Assembly (NCBI RefSeq): GCF_001665685.1
Contig: NZ_LZTB01000009.1
Coordinates: 30,794-94,793 of the forward strand
Direction: 5' to 3'
Source: Mycobacterium sp. 852013-50091_SCH5140682
GTDB taxonomy: Bacteria; Actinomycetota; Actinomycetes; Mycobacteriales; Mycobacteriaceae
DNA: 64,000 bases
Program-made: the position numbers and the translations under genes
Shown: positions 1 through 9,089 of the stretch, piece after piece
How positions within the stretch are numbered: the stretch's first letter is position 1
Layout: the number at the start of each line of letters is the position of its first letter
Notes under the pieces: generated by a model
Database searches by the model: none
Seen by the model: the letters and a program-made list of their open reading frames with translations, nothing else
What the model was told of the DNA's origin: nothing

Positions 1-351
1 GACGACGCGAACCGCGCGCGGCAGCGAGCGATGGACCGCTACCGCCGACAGTTCCAGCCGTGTTTCCGGCCGGTTGCGATACATCCCGACGCAGAATCCG
101 TGCACCACCTCGCAGTGATCCGCGCGCACAACCGCGCCGCGGTGACAGCCGAACTGGCGCGCCACGGAATCGGCTGGGGTATTCACTATCCGGTGCCATG
201 CCACCGCCAGCCGGCATACGAAGAATTTGCCGATTCGTTACCCGTTACCGAGCAGGCCGCCGAGGAAATCCTTTCCCTCCCAATGTCTCCGACGATCAGG
301 AACGCGCAAGTCGATCGGGTGTGCGAAGTGTTGTCGAAGGTGGCGACGTAG
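1..351 (+). CDS. DegT/DnrJ/EryC1-family sugar aminotransferase, C-terminal fragment
   Basis: The frame is open from the first base, so the gene begins upstream and only about 116 C-terminal residues are present. The tail IHYPVPCHRQPAYEEF, followed by LPVTEQAAEEILSLPMSP, is the usual end of PLP-dependent nucleotide-sugar aminotransferases of the DegT/DnrJ/EryC1 family. These put an amino group on a keto-sugar nucleotide. The PLP lysine lies outside the window. It is followed by polysaccharide export and assembly genes on the same strand, so its product is probably an amino sugar for this polysaccharide. The exact sugar cannot be told. Confidence 0.85.
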   Translation, partial: DDANRARQRAMDRYRRQFQPCFRPVAIHPDAESVHHLAVIRAHNRAAVTAELARHGIGWGIHYPVPCHRQPAYEEFADSLPVTEQAAEEILSLPMSPTIRNAQVDRVCEVLSKVAT

Positions 352-491
352 TGGGACGGCTTCGGCAGGTGCTACGAACGCGGTGGGGCTCACGGAAGCT
401 ACGGCGCCTATCTGAGCAGAACCGCAATCGAGGGTCGCAAACCTCGAATCGCGTCGTTCATCCCAACGTTCACGTTTACGGAGATCCGAAC

Positions 492-1340
492 ATGACCCAA
501 TCTCGACATACTCGCAATTCGATAGGGACCCGTGAAATCGCCCGGAGGTGGCCGTTGATCGTCGCTGTGATGGTGATCGCCGTCGGCGCTGCCATGTGGA
601 CGCAAAGCCGACAGGTGCCGTCGTACACAGCGACCACCAGGGTGGAGGTGGTTCCGCTGCCACAGTGGGACGAGACGTTCCTCGGCACCGACCTTGTGCG
701 CGACTCCGGTGACGCCACTCGAACAGCCGCCACGGTGGCGGTGGAGCTGAATTCCGCCCGCGCGGCGACGGTCACGGCCGACTACCTGGGCGGCGGCTGG
801 ACTCCTGAATCGGTCGCCGCAGCCGTCAAGGTTTCATCCTTCGAGCAAACCAATGTGGTCGAAATCGTGGCTCGGTCAGCCAGCGCCGAGAAAGCAGTGA
901 AACTCTCCCAAGCGTATGCCACTGCGACCCTGGCGGACAGGTGGCGCTCAATCTCCGCCCAGTTGGATGGCAGAATCGCCAAGATCCAGGCGAGCGCTTT
1001 GGCCAATCCCGCCGCAAACACCGACACCTCAAACACCAATCCTCTTGCCGCGCAACAGTCTGATCGCCTGCAGACCCTGCACATGATTCGCGAATCCGGC
1101 GCGGACCCGACCATGAGGATCGAGTCCACCGGCGCGGCGGTGGGAAGCAAGCAACTCCCGACCGGGGTGGTACTGGCGCTAGCCGCGACCGGTGGGCTGT
1201 TCGTAGGGAGCCTGGCTGCGGCAGGTATGGCGGCGTTGCGTCGTCCGGCGAACCACCGAATTGAGCAATCACCATGTTCCGCAATGGCTCTCGCGGAGCC
1301 CCCGAACGGGGACAGTCGAAGTGACCTCGAACCCGTCTGA
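492..1340 (+). CDS. Wzz-like polysaccharide chain-length determinant protein
   Basis: The 282-residue protein has a membrane segment at about residues 20-37 (WPLIVAVMVIAVGAAMW), a soluble extracytoplasmic middle part and a second membrane segment near the C terminus (about 220-245). This two-membrane topology with a TTRVEVVP-type first strand fits Wzz/Wzc-N chain-length regulators, although it is short for the family and has no kinase domain. The start was chosen at the ATG preceded by GGAGA about eight bases upstream; the frame is open further upstream but without the topology signal. It lies before the flippase and polymerase genes, the expected context. Function is inferred from topology and neighbours more than from clear sequence signature. 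Confidence 0.6.
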   Translation: MTQSRHTRNSIGTREIARRWPLIVAVMVIAVGAAMWTQSRQVPSYTATTRVEVVPLPQWDETFLGTDLVRDSGDATRTAATVAVELNSARAATVTADYLGGGWTPESVAAAVKVSSFEQTNVVEIVARSASAEKAVKLSQAYATATLADRWRSISAQLDGRIAKIQASALANPAANTDTSNTNPLAAQQSDRLQTLHMIRESGADPTMRIESTGAAVGSKQLPTGVVLALAATGGLFVGSLAAAGMAALRRPANHRIEQSPCSAMALAEPPNGDSRSDLEPV

Positions 1341-1403
1341 CATCTCCCGGCCCTGCCGAGCCCCAGTTCGCACGTTGCGTATGTCCGAAGGGCTGCGACG
1401 GAC

Positions 1404-2855
1404 ATGACCGAATCCGCACAGGCGACACCACCGACACCGGCGCTTACCAATCGAAGCTTGCTTCGCTCGGCGTGGTGGATGACGGGTAGCAATTTGGTCG
1501 CACAGAGCTTGACGTACGGCTCACTGATTGTGCTCGCTCGGTGGTTGTCCCCCAACAGCTTCGGCACTGTCGCCGTGGCTACCGCGATCGTCGGAGTCGG
1601 CGTCCTGCTCGTCGACCAAGGCACATGGGGCGCGGTCATCGTGGAGCCCGAACTCAGTCGCGCCGACCTGACGCGTGCCCTCTGGCGCTGTCTGTTGACC
1701 GGCGTCGTGCTGGCAGTGGCGATGGCAGCCGCGGCCGGCACGGTGGTCGACCGGTTCGCCGCCGGTGGCGACGCCGCAGCGGTCGCGGTAATAGCCATCT
1801 GCCTACCGCTGCACGCAGTCGCCGTGGTGCCAACGGCGCTGCTGCAGCGATCGATGCAGTTTGGTCTACTCGCCGGCCTCACTGCCGTCGCGAACGTTAC
1901 GTCGGCGTTGGTAGCTGTGCTCGTTGCGTTGGACGGTCTCGGGGTATGGGCGCTGGTGGCTCGACAGCTTGTCTTGTACGGAACGCTGGCGGTCCTCTCT
2001 TCTGTGCTGTGCCTGCCCGCACTTCGCGCTCACGTACCCCGCTCGGGCCATGCCCGCCGCCGGCACGGTGCACGCATCGAGCGGTGGTTCTTTCTGTTCA
2101 CGGTCAGCCATTCGGTGACCAGCAGCCTCGACAAGCTGATCATCGGTCTGTTCAGCAATGCCGGACTGGTCGGCATGTACTCGATTGCGATCACGATCGC
2201 GATGGCCCCGTGGACACAGTTCTCCGCACAGGTGGGCAAGGTGCTCTTTGCGGCCGCGGCTTCACAACCTGACAGTTGCAGCGAGCGAACAGAGCAGTCT
2301 GTGAAGTTGATGTCGATGCTGATGCTGCCGTTGCTTCCGGTCGGCATTCTCATTGCGCCCACAGTTCTGCCTGGGATCCTCGGACCGGAATGGCAACCCA
2401 TGGTGCCCGTATTCCAGGTGTTGTTGGTGGTCGGCATCGGCAATGCGGTCATCAACTGCATCGCTGAACCTCTCACGGGCAAGGGCTATATGCCGTTCCG
2501 GGCAAAGGTCATGGTCGCACAGTGCGTGGCGACTGTGACAGCCCTCGGAATTCTCGTCCCGATCGGCGGCATTCTCGGCGCAGCGCTCGCCCAACTCCTC
2601 GTGTTCCTACCTTGTGCCGCAGTATTTTTCACAGCAGGAGCGCGACGCGCCGACACATCCACCGAGGCGCTGTGGCGCAGTCTGCGTCCGGTTGCGGTGG
2701 CGTTTGTCGTGCAACTCGTCGTCAGTTCCGCCGTTCTGATCGGCCTACTCTCGTCAGAGGCAACCGATTCGGTGTCGGCTTGCGTCGCAGCCGTCGCCGG
2801 CCTGTTGGCGGTTGGGCCGGTACTTTGGCGGACCCTTGGCCGGATTCGGTCATGA
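1404..2855 (+). CDS. Wzx-like polysaccharide flippase (MATE/MOP superfamily)
   Basis: The 483-residue polytopic membrane protein has about 12-14 hydrophobic segments. Its N-terminal block (SLLRSAWWMTGSNLVAQS, then LARWLSPNSFGTVAVAT) is typical of oligosaccharide flippases of the MOP superfamily (PF01943/PF13440-type). These move undecaprenyl-linked repeat units across the cytoplasmic membrane. Its stop codon overlaps the start of the next gene in an ATGA, so the two are translationally coupled. With the following polymerase it makes a Wzx/Wzy-type assembly pair. Confidence 0.85.
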   Translation: MTESAQATPPTPALTNRSLLRSAWWMTGSNLVAQSLTYGSLIVLARWLSPNSFGTVAVATAIVGVGVLLVDQGTWGAVIVEPELSRADLTRALWRCLLTGVVLAVAMAAAAGTVVDRFAAGGDAAAVAVIAICLPLHAVAVVPTALLQRSMQFGLLAGLTAVANVTSALVAVLVALDGLGVWALVARQLVLYGTLAVLSSVLCLPALRAHVPRSGHARRRHGARIERWFFLFTVSHSVTSSLDKLIIGLFSNAGLVGMYSIAITIAMAPWTQFSAQVGKVLFAAAASQPDSCSERTEQSVKLMSMLMLPLLPVGILIAPTVLPGILGPEWQPMVPVFQVLLVVGIGNAVINCIAEPLTGKGYMPFRAKVMVAQCVATVTALGILVPIGGILGAALAQLLVFLPCAAVFFTAGARRADTSTEALWRSLRPVAVAFVVQLVVSSAVLIGLLSSEATDSVSACVAAVAGLLAVGPVLWRTLGRIRS

Positions 2856-4417
2856 CGGACAACGCCGGCCCCGGCACCTGGTGGACGTCGAATCCGTTCG
2901 GCACAGCCCGGTCATGCCGCTACGTCGTCGTGGCGTGTATCGCTGCGCTGGCCTTCGGGGTCTTTCTGCCCACCGACCCCTGGGCCGCTGTCGCCTGGCT
3001 GGTATTGATACCGCTCGCTTTTGCCACACCTGTCGCGGCGCTGGCGGTGCTCGTCGTCGTCACCGTCCTGGTGCCGTGGCAGATGCAGGACACATTGAAG
3101 GTCATCGGTGGAACCGACCAGGCCGGTTTGCTGTTTATCGACGTGCTGCTTGTGCTGGGTCTGGTGCGGATCGGCTGGCTGCTCGTTCGCCGGCGGCTGG
3201 TGTTCGATCTACCAATACTCCTGGGCGCCATCGTCGCAGCGATTTGCGCTGCCTCGCTGGTCTGGGGGCTGTGGCGCGGGGCCGACCTCAGTGAGGCAGG
3301 ACACGAGTGGCGTCACGTCACCCTGGGCGTGGGCGCATTCCTGCTCGCGTGGCCTCTCCTGGCGAAACGCTCTGCCCGCCGGAAACTTTCGTGGGTTCTG
3401 TTGGGCCTCGGATTTGCCTTGGGAATGTGGGGCATCGCCCAGTGGGTGTTCTCCGTCGACTTCACCGCATCGGGTGACGTCGGAGTACGCGGCGGTCTCA
3501 GTTCGGGCCAATTGCAGGGCGGCCTCTACGCATACCCCGTCGCCGTCACAATGGCGTGGGCCGCACTGGTCACCGGCCCCGTGCGAAATGTGACCATAAA
3601 GGCTCTGCTCGCGGTGATTTTGCTTCTGAACATCACTTGTCTGCTCTTGACTTTCGAACGATCTTTCGTGGTTGCGACCACGGTGGCTTGTGTGTTTGTG
3701 GTGGTCACGTCAGGCGGTGGTGCCCGTCGCGGCGCAGTCAGGTGGAGCGGGGTCATCGCGGCCCTGTTGACAGCGGGTGCTGCGATTGCACAAGCCGAGG
3801 CGCAGACGGCGTTTGATCGCCTCACATCGGTGGGTCGGATCGGCAGTGACAATTCATATACGCACCGCCTGGCTGAGGCGCATGTGCTCAACGAGGCGAT
3901 CGCCGCGCGACCCGTCACGGGCTCCGGATTCGGGGCGACCGTCACCTGGGGAGTTCGAGATACCTTCGACACCAGCACAACACCGTTCGCGGACATGGGC
4001 TATCACTGGCTGGCGTGGAAGATAGGGCTGCCCGCCGCGGCAGCTGTCTTACTGTTGCTCGCTCGGGCAGTTTTTCGACGGATGCCGGGCAAGGACGGCG
4101 CAGAGTGGCACGCGCTGCGGACGGGTAGCCGGGCATCGCTGCTCGCGCTCATGCTGATCGCCATCACCTTCGGGGTGTTCGACGCGCTCGGGGTCACCGC
4201 CGTCATGGGCTTGTTGGTCGCAATCTGCTATTCGCAGGCCGATTCCTTGACCGAGCCACGCCCACACGTAAATAGCTCACCCGCAGCTCGCGCAGAACGT
4301 GGGCGTACTGGCATGCCACCCGTATCCGTGCGCTGTGCCGGCATTGGCGATGCGGGTTGTGCGCGGGGACAGCCGCTGGCATCACCGAAACCGGGGAGGA
4401 CGGAATGGTTGACGTAG
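2852..4417 (+). CDS. Wzy-like O-antigen polymerase/ligase family membrane protein
   Basis: The 521-residue protein has about 11-12 hydrophobic segments and a larger non-membrane loop around residues 325-400 (LTSVGRIGSDNSYTHRLAEA, then ARPVTGSGFGA). The pattern of R..Y..HN/HR-like residues followed by P.tGsGfGa is typical of the O-antigen ligase/polymerase superfamily (PF04932). The start is the ATG overlapping the flippase stop (ATGA); the frame is open upstream inside the flippase gene, but coupling favours this start. The C-terminal 60 residues are hydrophilic and poorly conserved in appearance. It probably polymerises the repeat units carried by the flippase. Confidence 0.8.
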   Translation: MTDNAGPGTWWTSNPFGTARSCRYVVVACIAALAFGVFLPTDPWAAVAWLVLIPLAFATPVAALAVLVVVTVLVPWQMQDTLKVIGGTDQAGLLFIDVLLVLGLVRIGWLLVRRRLVFDLPILLGAIVAAICAASLVWGLWRGADLSEAGHEWRHVTLGVGAFLLAWPLLAKRSARRKLSWVLLGLGFALGMWGIAQWVFSVDFTASGDVGVRGGLSSGQLQGGLYAYPVAVTMAWAALVTGPVRNVTIKALLAVILLLNITCLLLTFERSFVVATTVACVFVVVTSGGGARRGAVRWSGVIAALLTAGAAIAQAEAQTAFDRLTSVGRIGSDNSYTHRLAEAHVLNEAIAARPVTGSGFGATVTWGVRDTFDTSTTPFADMGYHWLAWKIGLPAAAAVLLLLARAVFRRMPGKDGAEWHALRTGSRASLLALMLIAITFGVFDALGVTAVMGLLVAICYSQADSLTEPRPHVNSSPAARAERGRTGMPPVSVRCAGIGDAGCARGQPLASPKPGRTEWLT

Positions 4418-7400
4418 GTAGCCGCTCGCATACGTGGATCTCCGGTGACTACCCTTGCGGCGGTGGCGCGGTGGAGAATGTGTTTCCGCTTACTGCGCGG
4501 CAGACACTGCTGTGGGTAGAGCGCAAGATGTACCCGGGCGTGCCGTTACACAATGTGCTGCTCACCGTGGAACTCACCGGGATCCTCGATGTCGACCGGT
4601 TGGAGCGGGCTTACCACACCGCGGTCGATGAGTTGGACTTCCTGCGGTTGGCCGTCGACGAGCACGAACCGCGGCAGTGGCTGATGACGGTCGGGCGTTC
4701 GCCGCTGGAGGTCGTCGACCTGTCGGCGCATCCGCAGGGCTTCGACGCCTGGCTGGCCGAGCGCAGTAAGCAGGTCTTCGCCTTTCCCGGTCCGATGCAT
4801 CGGTCGTTTCTCGTACGGCATTCGCCAACCCGGCACGTGTTCTGCGTGCTGTTCGACAACATCTGCACCGACGAGGTGTCGGCGATGTTGTTCGCGAACT
4901 ATCTGGCTGACCGCTATGACGGACGAACACCCCAGCTGCCCTCGCCATTTCGTGAATATGTCCGTGCCGATGTCAGATATCGCGGGTCGGCGGACGGCGA
5001 GCGCGACGCAGAATTCTGGCGGGGTGAGCTGCGCCGCGGTGGCCCACGTTTGCGTTTGTACGGCCAGTCGCAGACCCGTTCCACGCCGGTGGTCAAGCGT
5101 ATCCAGCGTGACTTCGGCGCCAGGCGGGCTGCCGCGCTGCTGCGCCTCAGCTCCTCGGAGTTGGCGACCGGCGACGCGGCACGGTCGTGGCTTGCTCTGA
5201 TGGTGACGCTGTTGGTGGCCTTCGTCAGTCGCACCAGCGGGCAAACCGACGTGACCGTCGCGGTACCGCTGTCGAACCGACATGGTCGGTGGCAGGCGGC
5301 GTTCGGCTTGTTGTACGAGCAGGGTTTCATCCGTGTCGAGCTGGTCGAGGGCGAGACCTTCCGGTCATTGAGTGAGAAGGTGCACCACAAACTGCTGGAG
5401 GCCGTGCAGCACGGCCAGTGCTGTGTTCCCGACCGCGACATCGAGCATGTTTCGCTCAACCTGATCGACGCTCGACAGCCCAACTTCTCCGGGCTTGGAT
5501 GTCGGGCCGACGCCGTACCGATCTGGACCCTGCCCCAGATGACCTTCGATGGGGCAAGGAGCGATTTCGCGAATGCCACCCGCGTGCGGATGACCGTCTC
5601 GACCTCTGCTGGGGCCACGTTCGCCATCGGTTTCGACACCCCTGCGGAGCTGTTGTCCGACAGTCAACGTCAGCGCATGTTCGGTCATTTCGAGCGTCTT
5701 GTCGATGCGGTGCTCGACGATCCGCGTTGCCGAATCACTGATGTCGATCTGACGTCGGACGCCGAACGCAACTTCGCGTTGACGGCCGCGCGCGGACCCG
5801 AGCCTGCGCCGGCCCCCGACCTGATCGCCCGGATCGCAGAACAGTGCCGTCGACATCCCGACAAGGTTGCGGTCATCGCCTCGGAAGGGCGGCTGAAGTA
5901 TGGCGAGTTGGCCACTCGCGTCGTCACATTGGCGGCACGGCTGCGCGAGCTCGGAGTTGTCCCGGAATCGATTGTGGCGGTCTGTATGCCGCGCGGTGCC
6001 GACGAGCTGACAGCCTTGCTGGCCATCCTGACGGCCGGTGGGGCCTATGTGCCGCTGGACCCTGCGCAACCACTGAGTCGGCTGTGCATGATCATGGAGG
6101 ACGCCCGTCCTCAGTTGCTGATCACATCAACAGATCAACTGCTCGCACGACATGCGGGAAGCGTTCCGACAGTCTTCGTCGATGCCGAGAAACCAGGCAT
6201 CGACTGCTCTGCGGGCGCACCCTGGACGGTGTCCACGCATCCAGACGCGCTCGCGTATGTCCTGTTCACCTCGGGCTCGACTGGGCGGCCGAAAGGTGTA
6301 CAGATCACGCGGGGCGCGTTGTCGAACCTGGTGGCATCGATGGTGCGGACGCCCGGCCTCACTGAATCCGATGTGCTGCTGGCCGTTTCGACCACGATGT
6401 TCGACATCGCCGCTCTCGAATTGTTCGCGCCGCTGCATGCCGGTGCGACGGTGCACATCGCGGACACGGATACCGCAGCGTACGCTCGCCGATTGCGGGA
6501 GGTGCTGGATCGTGGGTCGATCTCGATCATGCAGGCCACGCCGACGATGTGGCGGATGCTGCTCGACGCCGGTTGGAGCGGTGATCGCCGTCTTCGCATG
6601 TTGGTCGGGGGCGAGCCGCTCAGTCCAGAGTTGGCTCGTCAATTGCTGCACCGTGGCGAGCTGTGGAATATGTACGGCCCGACCGAGACCACGGTCTGGT
6701 CGGCAATCAAGCGCGTTGTGCATGCCGACGACATCTCGATCGGCAAGCCGATCGAGCGGACCCAGATATATGTGATCGACGGTCACGGCCGGCTGGCGCC
6801 AGTGGGTGTGACGGGCGAGCTGTGCATCGGCGGCGCGGGAGTGGCGCGCGGCTATCTGGACCGCCCCGACCTGACTCACGAGAGGTTTGTCCAGAACCCG
6901 TACGGCCCGGCGGGCGATCGCATCTACCGAACCGGAGACCTGGCACGACTGAGGGAAACCGGTGAATTCGAGTGTCGGGGACGACTTGATCATCAGATCA
7001 AGATCCGCGGCTTCCGCGTCGAGCTCGGCGAGATCGAGTCCAGGCTGGAGGAGCTCGCCGGTATTCGGCACGCAGTCGTGACGCTTGACGAAGCGCAGGG
7101 CCGCGAGCCGCGGTTGGTGGCATACCTGGTGCCGGCAGCCGACGCGGCGCTGTCGGCGCGCGAACTCACACAGCAACTCCGCCAGCGACTTCCGTCGTAT
7201 ATGGTTCCTGCCAAGTATATTTCGATGAAATCGCCGCCGCTCAACACCAACGGAAAGATCGACCGCAGGGCGCTCCCGGATCCGGGAAACTTCCCCGATC
7301 TCCCTGCCGAGCGGGGTCGGCGCGTACCGCGCACCTCGACCGAATCAACGCTGCTACGCATCTGGGCCCGGACGTTGGGCACAACCGATATCGGGCTCGA

Positions 7401-8379
7401 CGATGAGTTTTTCGAACTGGGTGGGCAGTCCGTGCTTGCAGTCCGAATCTTCGACGAGATCCACCGAACGCTGATGGTCGAACTTCCGTTGGCCTCGCTG
7501 TTCGAAACACCAACGATCGCGTCGTTGGCCGAACACATTGACGCTCTGCGTGGTTCGCCGTCGACGTCGCAACGGTGGACGACGGTCGTCGCCATCCAGC
7601 CACGCGGTTCGCTGCCGCCGATCTTTTGCGTCTCAGGGATCGGGGGCAATCCGATGACCTTCGTTGGCATCTCCGCCGCGCTCGGCGACCAGCAACCCTT
7701 CTACGGCCTGCAACATCGCGGGGTGGACGGGAGACTGCGCCCGCACACATCGATCCGGGGCATGGCCCAGGAGTTTGTCGATGACATCCGCGCCGTACAA
7801 CCCCGCGGGCCTTACGTGTTGGCCGGCTATTCAGCCGGCGGCCTGGCCGCCTATGAAATGGCCCAATTACTGACCGAACGCGGCGAGCAGGTGAGAATGC
7901 TGATCCTCTTCGACACCGTCAACCCGTTGCTGGCCAACTGGTCCCACGCCGAGCGGGTGGGCGCGCACTGGGCGAATCTGCGCTCCGGCGGGCTACACTA
8001 TGTCGCCGAGCGTGCCGCCGACCGGATCAGCAGGATGGTCACTGCTACGGCGATGTGGACACGTGCCGAGTTGGCGATCTGGTGGCCCTACCGGTTCAGG
8101 CTAGATGCGTTACACAGAGCGGTAATTCAGGCGGAATCAGCCTACCGGCCACAGCCCTACGCCGGCGATGTACTCCTCGTCCAGAGCGCCGAGCGGTTCA
8201 GCCCACGCCGCGGGATTGGCCATCGGTCAGACGAGTCCAACGGCTGGCGCCAGTACGTCCAGGGACGCCTGGAGATCTTCACCGTGCCGGCCGCCCATCT
8301 TCACATGCTGGATGGTGCGGCGGCACAGCTTGCGGCAGCCGAGCTGCGCCGGACCATGCAGACGCAGGCAAGGAGGTGA
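4405..8379 (+). CDS. Single-module NRPS, C-A-T-TE, predicted glycine-activating
   Basis: The 1324-residue protein carries, in order, a condensation domain (about 20-450), an adenylation domain (about 475-980), a carrier domain with LGGQS (phosphopantetheine Ser1009) and a thioesterase with GYSAGG (Ser1143). The A domain has intact core motifs (FTSGSTGRPKG from residue 621, MYGPTETT, GRLDHQIKIRGFRVE, NTNGKIDRR). Aligned by eye to GrsA, the ten pocket residues read D-I-L-Q-V-G-M-V-W-K from Asp667, close to the known glycine code DILQLGLIWK. In the C domain the catalytic HHxxxDG reads DNICTDE (151-157), so the active-site His is missing. The start at ATG 4405 has GGGGAGG upstream and overlaps the polymerase gene by 13 bases. 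A stand-alone glycine module inside a polysaccharide operon suggests modification of the polymer; this is inference. Confidence 0.9.
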   Translation: MVDVGSRSHTWISGDYPCGGGAVENVFPLTARQTLLWVERKMYPGVPLHNVLLTVELTGILDVDRLERAYHTAVDELDFLRLAVDEHEPRQWLMTVGRSPLEVVDLSAHPQGFDAWLAERSKQVFAFPGPMHRSFLVRHSPTRHVFCVLFDNICTDEVSAMLFANYLADRYDGRTPQLPSPFREYVRADVRYRGSADGERDAEFWRGELRRGGPRLRLYGQSQTRSTPVVKRIQRDFGARRAAALLRLSSSELATGDAARSWLALMVTLLVAFVSRTSGQTDVTVAVPLSNRHGRWQAAFGLLYEQGFIRVELVEGETFRSLSEKVHHKLLEAVQHGQCCVPDRDIEHVSLNLIDARQPNFSGLGCRADAVPIWTLPQMTFDGARSDFANATRVRMTVSTSAGATFAIGFDTPAELLSDSQRQRMFGHFERLVDAVLDDPRCRITDVDLTSDAERNFALTAARGPEPAPAPDLIARIAEQCRRHPDKVAVIASEGRLKYGELATRVVTLAARLRELGVVPESIVAVCMPRGADELTALLAILTAGGAYVPLDPAQPLSRLCMIMEDARPQLLITSTDQLLARHAGSVPTVFVDAEKPGIDCSAGAPWTVSTHPDALAYVLFTSGSTGRPKGVQITRGALSNLVASMVRTPGLTESDVLLAVSTTMFDIAALELFAPLHAGATVHIADTDTAAYARRLREVLDRGSISIMQATPTMWRMLLDAGWSGDRRLRMLVGGEPLSPELARQLLHRGELWNMYGPTETTVWSAIKRVVHADDISIGKPIERTQIYVIDGHGRLAPVGVTGELCIGGAGVARGYLDRPDLTHERFVQNPYGPAGDRIYRTGDLARLRETGEFECRGRLDHQIKIRGFRVELGEIESRLEELAGIRHAVVTLDEAQGREPRLVAYLVPAADAALSARELTQQLRQRLPSYMVPAKYISMKSPPLNTNGKIDRRALPDPGNFPDLPAERGRRVPRTSTESTLLRIWARTLGTTDIGLDDEFFELGGQSVLAVRIFDEIHRTLMVELPLASLFETPTIASLAEHIDALRGSPSTSQRWTTVVAIQPRGSLPPIFCVSGIGGNPMTFVGISAALGDQQPFYGLQHRGVDGRLRPHTSIRGMAQEFVDDIRAVQPRGPYVLAGYSAGGLAAYEMAQLLTERGEQVRMLILFDTVNPLLANWSHAERVGAHWANLRSGGLHYVAERAADRISRMVTATAMWTRAELAIWWPYRFRLDALHRAVIQAESAYRPQPYAGDVLLVQSAERFSPRRGIGHRSDESNGWRQYVQGRLEIFTVPAAHLHMLDGAAAQLAAAELRRTMQTQARR

Positions 8380-8381
8380 GC

Positions 8382-9089
8382 ATGTTCCTGTCGGTGTTGG
8401 ATCTCCACTTGCGCCGAGCGAACAACCGCTGTTCTCGCTCCGTGGGGTCGCCCGAGTGCACCACCCGAACACGGCAGCGCGTGGCGCGGCGGATCGCAGA
8501 CGTATTGATCGCCGGCTCTTCACTTTTCATACTGTTCCCCGTGCTGGTCACTATCGGAATCACCGTCAAAGTCACCAGCTCAGGACCCGCGCTGTTCGCC
8601 CAGCGGCGCGTTGGACTCGACCGACAGCCGTTCTGGTTCTACAAGTTTCGGACGATGCATGTGGGCGGTGACGATACGGCGTTGCAAGAGATGATTGTTC
8701 GTGAACTGCGCGGTGAAGACACCTCGATTGGGGGGAGCTGGAAGCTCGACTGCGACAGTCGTGTCACCCGGTTGGGCTCCTTCCTACGCCGCACGAGCCT
8801 CGACGAATTGCCGCAACTGATCAATGTTCTGCGCGGAGATATGACACTGGTCGGGCCCCGGCCATGTCTGGAGTGGGAGGCTCAGATGTTTCCGAGCGAG
8901 TTCGACGATCGATTCACGGTGAAGCCTGGTTTGACGGGGCTTTGGCAGGTGAGCGGCCGCAGCACCATGGGCACGCTCGACATGCTCCGTCTCGACGTCC
9001 ACTACGTGCGTCGGCAAACGCTGCGCGGTGATATCGCGATCATCGCCCGGACGGTTCCCGCAGTGTTGCGCGCGGACGGTGCGCGGTGA
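8382..9089 (+). CDS. Initiating sugar-1-phosphate transferase, WbaP/exopolysaccharide type
   Basis: The 235-residue protein has the bacterial sugar transferase domain (PF02397): one membrane segment (about residues 42-65), FWFYKFRTM, RRTSLDELPQLINVLRGDM, LVGPRP and KPGLTGLWQVSGR. These enzymes move a sugar phosphate from a nucleotide sugar onto polyprenyl phosphate and so start each repeat unit. It lacks the long multi-span N-terminal part of full WbaP and has a short, basic N-terminal extension. ATG 8382 has AGGAGG five bases upstream, itself overlapping the NRPS stop. Its stop overlaps the next start (GTGA). Confidence 0.93.
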   Translation: MFLSVLDLHLRRANNRCSRSVGSPECTTRTRQRVARRIADVLIAGSSLFILFPVLVTIGITVKVTSSGPALFAQRRVGLDRQPFWFYKFRTMHVGGDDTALQEMIVRELRGEDTSIGGSWKLDCDSRVTRLGSFLRRTSLDELPQLINVLRGDMTLVGPRPCLEWEAQMFPSEFDDRFTVKPGLTGLWQVSGRSTMGTLDMLRLDVHYVRRQTLRGDIAIIARTVPAVLRADGAR

